In this document: positions 21,182 through 25,235 of the stretch, piece after piece
Layout: each line of letters starts with the position of its first letter
Position numbering within the stretch: the stretch's first letter is position 1
Source: an uncultured Collinsella sp.
GTDB lineage: Bacteria > Actinomycetota > Coriobacteriia > Coriobacteriales > Coriobacteriaceae
NCBI GenBank assembly: GCA_958427895.1
Contig: CAUADW010000024.1
Coordinates: 1 to 25,235, forward strand
Length of the DNA stretch: 25,235 bases
Direction: 5' to 3'
Notes under the pieces: generated by a model
What the model was told of the DNA's origin: nothing
What the model saw: only the letters and a program-made list of their open reading frames with translations
The model's database searches: none
Position numbers and translations under genes: made by a program

Positions 21182-22540
21182 CTACTCGTTCTTGGGCGCG
21201 GGGTGCTTGCAGATCACACTCATGTAGATCATGCCAAGCACGGCAGCGGTGACCGAACCGGCAAGAATAGCGGCCTTGGCTGCCAGAACCTCAAACTGGG
21301 CCGTCGGGAAGGCAAGGCCGCTGATGAGGATCGACATGGTAAAGCCGATGCCGCCCAGAATGCCCACGCCGGCAATCATATGCCAGTTGACATTGTGCGG
21401 CAGCTCGCAGGCCTTGAGCTTGACCAGGGCGAACGTCATGCCAAAGATGCCGATCGGCTTGCCCAGCAGCATGCCAAAGTACACGCCGAGCGTCACCGGG
21501 TCGGTGAGTAGCGTGCTCATGTCCACGCCCACCAGGCGAACCTGTGCGTTGACGAACGCGAAGATCGGCAGGATCACAAAGTTGACCGGCGTGGAGATCA
21601 GGCGCTCCATGCGGATGAGCGGCGGGGTCACGCGGTGCATGACGCGCTCGACCTTGGTAGTCGAGACGGTAAAGTCATGCTGGCCCAGGATGTGTGCCTC
21701 GTCATCGTAGCGGTCATCGAGCAGCGGCAGGCACTCGCCCAACCAATCGGTGAGGCTATCGAGCTTGACGCCGCACTTGGCCGGGATGGTAAAGGCCAAG
21801 ATGACGCCGGCGAGCGTAGCATGCACGCCGCTCTTGAACATGCAGAACCACAGCAGCAGGCCCAGCACCGAGTACGGGGCAAGGCGGTAATGCTGCGTCT
21901 TGTTGAGCCACACGAGCGCGCAGGTCACAAGCGCGGCGGCGCCCAACCAAAACGGATTGGGGCTCTGACCGTAGAAGATGGCGATGGCGGCGATGGAAAT
22001 GAGGTCGTCGGCGATGGCAAGCGTCGAGAAGAACACACGCACACCGTTGGGCACGCGATTACCCAAAAGCGACAGCACGCCCAGCGCAAAGGCAATATCG
22101 GTTGCCATGGGAATGGCCCAGCCGTTGTGCGCGCCGGCATGGTTAAAGATCAGATAGATGCAGGCGGGAACGACGACGCCGCCCACGGCCGCCAGCATGG
22201 GAAGCATAGCCTGGCGCGGGTTTTTGAGCTCGCCGACCGTCATCTCGTACTTAAGCTCAATGCCCACCAGCAAAAAGAAAATCGCCATGAGGAAGTCGTT
22301 GACGAATAGCTCAACGGTGAGACCGGCCGTAAGGTTGCCCAGACCCACATACAGCGGGGTCTCCAAAAAGTGATGGATGGCCTCGTAGGCATCGGTATTG
22401 GCGCAAATGACGGCGGCAATGGCGGCGAAGACCATGACGGCGGCGGAAATCGTGCCGTTCTCGGTGATGCGCTCCCAAATGTCGTGGCGCTCAAAACGCT
22501 TGCGCTCACGAACGTTAAACAGCTGCTCGGGTGCTGCCAT
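21182..22540 (-). CDS. nhaA: Na+/H+ antiporter NhaA
   Basis: A 452-residue polytopic inner-membrane protein with about 11-12 predicted helices. Family hallmarks are FFLLVGIELKYEM, PMATDIAFALGVLSLLG and LAIADDLISI, whose Asp-Asp pair corresponds to the cation-binding aspartates of E. coli NhaA. GGIGFTMSILISGLAF comes near the C-terminus. It exchanges Na+ (or Li+) for protons and supports pH and sodium balance. It is longer than E. coli NhaA (388 residues), with an extra polar loop (about 270-310, LLDDRYDDEAHILGQHDF). The ATG at 22540 has AAAGGAG 9 nt upstream. A terminator hairpin lies in its leader. Confidence 0.96.
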   Translation of the reverse strand: MAAPEQLFNVRERKRFERHDIWERITENGTISAAVMVFAAIAAVICANTDAYEAIHHFLETPLYVGLGNLTAGLTVELFVNDFLMAIFFLLVGIELKYEMTVGELKNPRQAMLPMLAAVGGVVVPACIYLIFNHAGAHNGWAIPMATDIAFALGVLSLLGNRVPNGVRVFFSTLAIADDLISIAAIAIFYGQSPNPFWLGAAALVTCALVWLNKTQHYRLAPYSVLGLLLWFCMFKSGVHATLAGVILAFTIPAKCGVKLDSLTDWLGECLPLLDDRYDDEAHILGQHDFTVSTTKVERVMHRVTPPLIRMERLISTPVNFVILPIFAFVNAQVRLVGVDMSTLLTDPVTLGVYFGMLLGKPIGIFGMTFALVKLKACELPHNVNWHMIAGVGILGGIGFTMSILISGLAFPTAQFEVLAAKAAILAGSVTAAVLGMIYMSVICKHPAPKNE

Positions 22541-22573
22541 GGGCGGCTCCTTTCACGGGAAAGCTCCCGTCTT

Positions 22574-22610
22574 AAAAAAGCACGGCCCGCCCAAGTGGCG
22601 GTGCCGCGCT
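22574..22610 (-). terminator. Intrinsic terminator in the nhaA leader
   Basis: An outer 8-bp stem (AGCACGGC / GCCGCGCT, one wobble on the minus strand) and an inner 5-bp stem CCGCC/GGCGG are separated by one bulged base; six T follow on the minus strand. It ends 34 nt before the nhaA ATG. Because ppaC already has its own terminator at 22749-22788, this one may act as an attenuator for nhaA. A second small hairpin (ACGGGA/TCCCGT) sits just before the ribosome site. Confidence 0.65.
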
Positions 22611-22748
22611 CTAACGTATTACGCTTGCATCTAGCCTACCCTGCACGACAGGCACGCAGGCGTGGCCGAAAAGCGGAACCACAGGTTGAACATTATTTGC
22701 TCAACGGCACGGGCGCGCCTATCCAAGAGACGACGCGGCGCCGTGCAC

Positions 22749-22788
22749 AAAAAACGACCGGAGCGCGGGGCTTCCGCGATCCGGTCGT
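22749..22788 (-). terminator. Intrinsic terminator after ppaC
   Basis: A 9-bp stem ACGACCGGA / TCCGGTCGT has an inner CGCGG/CCGCG stem and six T following on the minus strand, about 20 nt past the ppaC stop. Confidence 0.9.
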
Positions 22789-22807
22789 GGCGTTTGGTCA
22801 ACTAAAC

Positions 22808-23731
22808 CTAGCAGGCGGCCATGATGGGGGCAGCGACCTGCTTCTTACGGGAGAGGACGCCCGGCATCCAGACGCCGTCGTGCTCGTCGGCAATGCCCAG
22901 GCCCTTCTGAGCAGCCTCGGTCTCGCCCTCGAGCAGGACCTGCGAGCCCTCCTCCATGATGTCAGTGATGCACAGGACGATGCCGTCGGCACCCTTCTCG
23001 ACGGAGTAGGCGCGCATGGCCTCGCGAATCTCGTCGATCATGCCGAGTGCGCGAGTCTTGTCGACAGTCTCGTACTGGCCGATGAGCAGCTTCTTGCCGG
23101 CAGGCTCGAACATCTTGATGTCGTTGCCGACCATCTCGGCTGCGGTGAAGGAGCCAGACGGACGGGTGAGGAAGACCTCCATGCCAAACTTGACCGGGTC
23201 GACGCCCACCTGCTCGCCGAGCTTGGCGGCGACGGCGCGGTCGACATCGGTGGTGGTGGGGCTCTTGAGCATGAGCGTGTCGGTCATCATGGCCGAGAGC
23301 AGCAGCTTGGCCTGAACGTCGGAAAGCTCAACGCCGAGCACGCCGGCGAGCTTGGTGACGATGGTGCAGCTGGAACCCCAAGGCAGGCAGATGTAGTGCA
23401 GCGGGCCGGCGGTCTCGAAGTCGCCGATGCGGTGATGATCGACAACGCCAAAGACCGCGGCGTCCTTAAGGCCGGCAACGGACTGGGCAGACTCGTTGTG
23501 GTCGGTGAGGACGACGAGCTGACCGGCCTCGACGGACTCGATCACGCGGGGCTCGGCAATGCCGGCGTCGGCGAGCAGCTTGGCGGACTCGGCCGGAAGC
23601 TGACCAAGGGCGCAGGCCTCGTAGGTGTTGCCGGCATACTCAACCTGGTTGAGCAGCTGGGACAGGACGACGGCGCTCATGATGGCGTCGTTATCGGGGT
23701 TCTGGTGACCAAAGACAAGAACGTTTGCCAT
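22808..23731 (-). CDS. ppaC: Manganese-dependent inorganic pyrophosphatase
   Basis: A 307-residue family II pyrophosphatase, a DHH-superfamily enzyme that splits pyrophosphate in the cytoplasm. Metal ligands are visible in GHQNPDNDA (His9, Asp13, Asp15), LTDHNE (Asp77) and VVDHHR (Asp98, His99, His100). Another expected site is LLSAMMTDTLMLKSPT, and the substrate-binding SRKKQ lies near the C-terminus. No CBS or DRTGG regulatory insert is present, so it is the short form. The ATG at 23731 has GGAGG 7 nt upstream. It is flanked by its own terminator and by the intergenic repeat at 23848, so it is probably a single-gene unit. Confidence 0.96.
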   Translation of the reverse strand: MANVLVFGHQNPDNDAIMSAVVLSQLLNQVEYAGNTYEACALGQLPAESAKLLADAGIAEPRVIESVEAGQLVVLTDHNESAQSVAGLKDAAVFGVVDHHRIGDFETAGPLHYICLPWGSSCTIVTKLAGVLGVELSDVQAKLLLSAMMTDTLMLKSPTTTDVDRAVAAKLGEQVGVDPVKFGMEVFLTRPSGSFTAAEMVGNDIKMFEPAGKKLLIGQYETVDKTRALGMIDEIREAMRAYSVEKGADGIVLCITDIMEEGSQVLLEGETEAAQKGLGIADEHDGVWMPGVLSRKKQVAAPIMAAC

Positions 23732-23847
23732 GGATATCCTCCACTTGATATGTGTACTTGGACGTAGCTATGGTAGCACGCCGATGCCGAGCCTTCGCAG
23801 ACGGAAGGGCCACGGCATATTTTGGGGCGCAGGCACGGGGGCCAAGG

Positions 23848-23898
23848 CTGTCCCTTTTGCACCATGTTGGTGCAATGTAACCTGTCCCCCTTGCACCA
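23848..23898. repeat. Imperfect 17-nt direct repeat with inverted core
   Basis: CTGTCCC(TT/CC)TTGCACCA occurs at 23848-23864 and 23882-23898, 15 of 17 bases identical. Between them GGTGCAA (23869-23875) makes a 7-bp hairpin with the first TTGCACC. It lies between ppaC and the glucokinase stop and carries the same GGGAC core as the other palindromes. There is no T run, so it is not a clear terminator. Confidence 0.7.
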
Positions 23899-23899
23899 G

Positions 23900-24853
23900 T
23901 TATTTACCGGCAGCGCGCAGGGCTACGTAGGCGGCACCGATGATGCCGGCGTCGTTTCCGAGCGAAGCGACCTTAATGGGCGTCTCGCGCGAGGCGGAAA
24001 GCGCGTACTGCTTAAAGTGCTCGCGAACCTTGTCGAGGTAGACATCGGCCGAGGCGGAGGCGCCGCCGCCGATGAGGAACATCTCGGGATCAACCACGTT
24101 GGCAATAAGCGCCAGTGCGCGGCCGAGATAGTCGGCCATGGTATCGGCCGCGGCCAGCGCGAGCTTGTCGCCCTCGCGGCAGGCCTGGAACACGTCCTTG
24201 GAATCGGAGGGGCCGGTGAGCTCGATGGGCTCGACTTCCGCCTTCTCGCACTCGGCAAGGTAGTTGCTCACCACGCCGGTAGCGCTGGAATACTGCTCCA
24301 GGTGGCCATGGCCGCCGCAGCCGCAGGTGCGCTCCTCGGCCGGGTTCAGGCACATGTGGCCAATCTCGCCGCCAGCACCCACAACGCCCGATACCACGTC
24401 GCCGTTAACGATAACGCCGCCGCCCACGCCGGTACCGATGGTGACCATCACCACGTTCTGCACGCCCTTGGCAGAACCGAGCCAGGCCTCGCCCATAGCA
24501 GCGGCGTTAGCGTCGTTCTCGTACTTAACGACCGCGTCGGGGCAGTGCTCCTGGATGGCGATCTTGAGCTCGGGCAGGTTAATGGCAATGTTGGCCTTGA
24601 CCTTAGCATCGCCCGATGCCGGGATGGGGCACGGAACGGCCAGGCCAATGCCCGACACAAAGGCACGCGGAATCTGGGCCTTGGCGACCACCTGGTCGAT
24701 AGCCTCGGTCACCGCGGCAAAGCCCGCAGCGTCAACGATGGGAGGCGTGGGCACGCTGGCCTTGGCAAGCAGGTTTCCGTCTTCATCAAACAGACCCTCC
24801 TTGACCGAGGTACCGCCGACGTCGATGCCGATGTAATACTGCTTAGGTTCCAT
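23900..24853 (-). CDS. glcK: ROK-family glucokinase
   Basis: A 317-residue sugar kinase that phosphorylates glucose with ATP. The phosphate loop IGIDVGGTSVKEGLFD lies at 8-23, the catalytic Asp114 in ENDANAA and TIGTGVGGGVI at 138-148. The ROK zinc motif is GEIGHM (His166) and CGCGGHGHLE. The usual third cysteine of the zinc site (CxCGxxGC) is His184 here, so zinc would be held by two Cys and two His. The start is ATG 24853 (AAAGG about 10 nt upstream), not the in-frame codon 66 nt further up. ROK proteins can also be repressors, but no DNA-binding domain is present, so it is a kinase. Confidence 0.92.
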   Translation of the reverse strand: MEPKQYYIGIDVGGTSVKEGLFDEDGNLLAKASVPTPPIVDAAGFAAVTEAIDQVVAKAQIPRAFVSGIGLAVPCPIPASGDAKVKANIAINLPELKIAIQEHCPDAVVKYENDANAAAMGEAWLGSAKGVQNVVMVTIGTGVGGGVIVNGDVVSGVVGAGGEIGHMCLNPAEERTCGCGGHGHLEQYSSATGVVSNYLAECEKAEVEPIELTGPSDSKDVFQACREGDKLALAAADTMADYLGRALALIANVVDPEMFLIGGGASASADVYLDKVREHFKQYALSASRETPIKVASLGNDAGIIGAAYVALRAAGK

Positions 24854-24907
24854 GGGAGCCCGCCTTTCTCGTTTAAACATTGCCTGTATGGTACCGCTCC
24901 CAAGGCA

Positions 24908-24948
24908 AAAACCTACCAAAAAGGGACAGGTTTGTTTTGGCAGGTTTT
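24908..24948. repeat. 14-bp inverted repeat with GGGACAGG loop
   Basis: AAAACCTACCAAAA (24908-24921) and TTTTGGCAGGTTTT (24935-24948) are complementary apart from one position. The loop carries GGGACAGG. It lies just upstream of the glucokinase gene, in the 24854-25135 intergenic stretch, which otherwise becomes AT-rich toward the GntR gene. Confidence 0.65.
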
Positions 24949-25014
24949 ATCTGGGAAAACGCGAATGGCCGCTTAACACGACATTACTCAGATGTTTATC
25001 TATTTAGAGCGCTC

Positions 25015-25026
25015 TAGTTTATATGC
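25015..25026. promoter_or_regulatory. 12-bp perfect palindrome upstream of the GntR gene (candidate operator)
   Basis: TAGAGCGCTCTA is a perfect palindrome within AT-rich sequence about 110 nt before the GntR start codon and 160 nt before the divergent glucokinase. Dimeric regulators bind such sites, and GntR proteins often control their own gene. Binding is inferred only. Confidence 0.35.
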
Positions 25027-25135
25027 GAAGCGACTTTTAATTATATCTTTCTCGAACTTTTTAAATATACAATAGGGATGCTTAGGTGTTAACTATACTT
25101 TCTTTTATACTCAATCAGGTTGGAAAGGAGGTTCC

Positions 25136-25235
25136 GTGATCCCAAAATACGAGGCGATAGCTGCAGATATTCGTCGCACTATCGAGGATGGCACTCTTAA
25201 ACCGGGCGACAAGCTTCCCACCGTCGTTGAGTTCT
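25136..25235 (+). CDS. GntR-type transcriptional regulator, N-terminal part (truncated by window edge)
   Basis: Only the first 33 codons are in the window. They read MIPKYEAIAADIRRTIEDG and then TLKPGDKLPTVVEF, the start of a GntR winged-helix domain (KYxxIAxxIRxxIxxGxLxPGxKLPT). The start is GTG with AAGGAGG 4-5 nt upstream. The subfamily, such as HutC, FadR or YtrA, is set by the effector domain beyond the window and cannot be named. It probably regulates a sugar or transport operon to the right. Confidence 0.85.
   Translation, partial: MIPKYEAIAADIRRTIEDGTLKPGDKLPTVVEF

Overview
The window is a GC-rich bacterial chromosome segment. It most likely comes from the class Coriobacteriia (Actinomycetota), probably Collinsella or a close relative. 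The supporting signs are the strong GC third-position bias, the gene set (NhaA, Mn-dependent pyrophosphatase, ROK glucokinase, a Corynebacterium-type aspartate aminotransferase, a Tat–HypA–HypB block, an archaeal-looking topoisomerase I) and short AT-rich palindromic repeats between genes. The genus is inferred; no marker gene proves it. There is no rRNA, tRNA, CRISPR array, integrase or transposase gene, so most of the window looks like ordinary core chromosome.

Layout, left to right. (1) 1-2796, minus strand: an NAD(P)-binding hydroxyacid dehydrogenase with a striking His/Cys-rich tail, then a small membrane protein, a HEAT-like protein and the truncated start of an isocitrate dehydrogenase, tightly spaced as one operon. 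(2) 2895-5855, minus: DegV, the long-form hibernation factor HPF and an orphan solute-binding lipoprotein. Each transcript is bounded by an intrinsic terminator, and the lipoprotein has a strong promoter and an unusually long leader. (3) 5856-6587: gene-free, with a pair of inverted 47-bp elements. (4) 6588-12119, minus: thymidylate kinase, DNA polymerase III delta', a RicT/PSP1 protein with a long arginine-rich tail, ComF, and a predicted PD-(D/E)XK-like protein of unknown role. (5) 12359-13342, plus: a zinc-ribbon membrane protein, flanked on both sides by perfect 21-23 bp inverted repeats, then a bidirectional terminator. (6) 13484-18607, minus: tatA-tatC-hypA-hypB-topA, with coupled or overlapping starts through hypA. 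(7) 18760-20445, minus: a STAS-domain protein and an aminotransferase. A small plus-strand gene follows at 20595. (8) 20850-21181: a second inverted pair of the same 47-bp element. (9) 21182-24853, minus: nhaA, ppaC and a ROK glucokinase, with terminators between genes. (10) 25136-end, plus: the beginning of a GntR-type regulator.

How the genes fit together. The minus-strand blocks join DNA replication (tmk-holB), RNA processing or regulation (ricT) and DNA uptake (comF). A second block joins Tat export of folded proteins with nickel delivery for hydrogenase maturation (hypA-hypB). Nothing amounts to a complete new defence or mobile system. The most unusual items are the paired 47-bp intergenic elements, the metal-binding tail on the dehydrogenase, the GGGAC-containing palindromes, the predicted nuclease-like protein beside comF, the hairpin hiding the comF ribosome-binding site, and the terminator in the nhaA leader.
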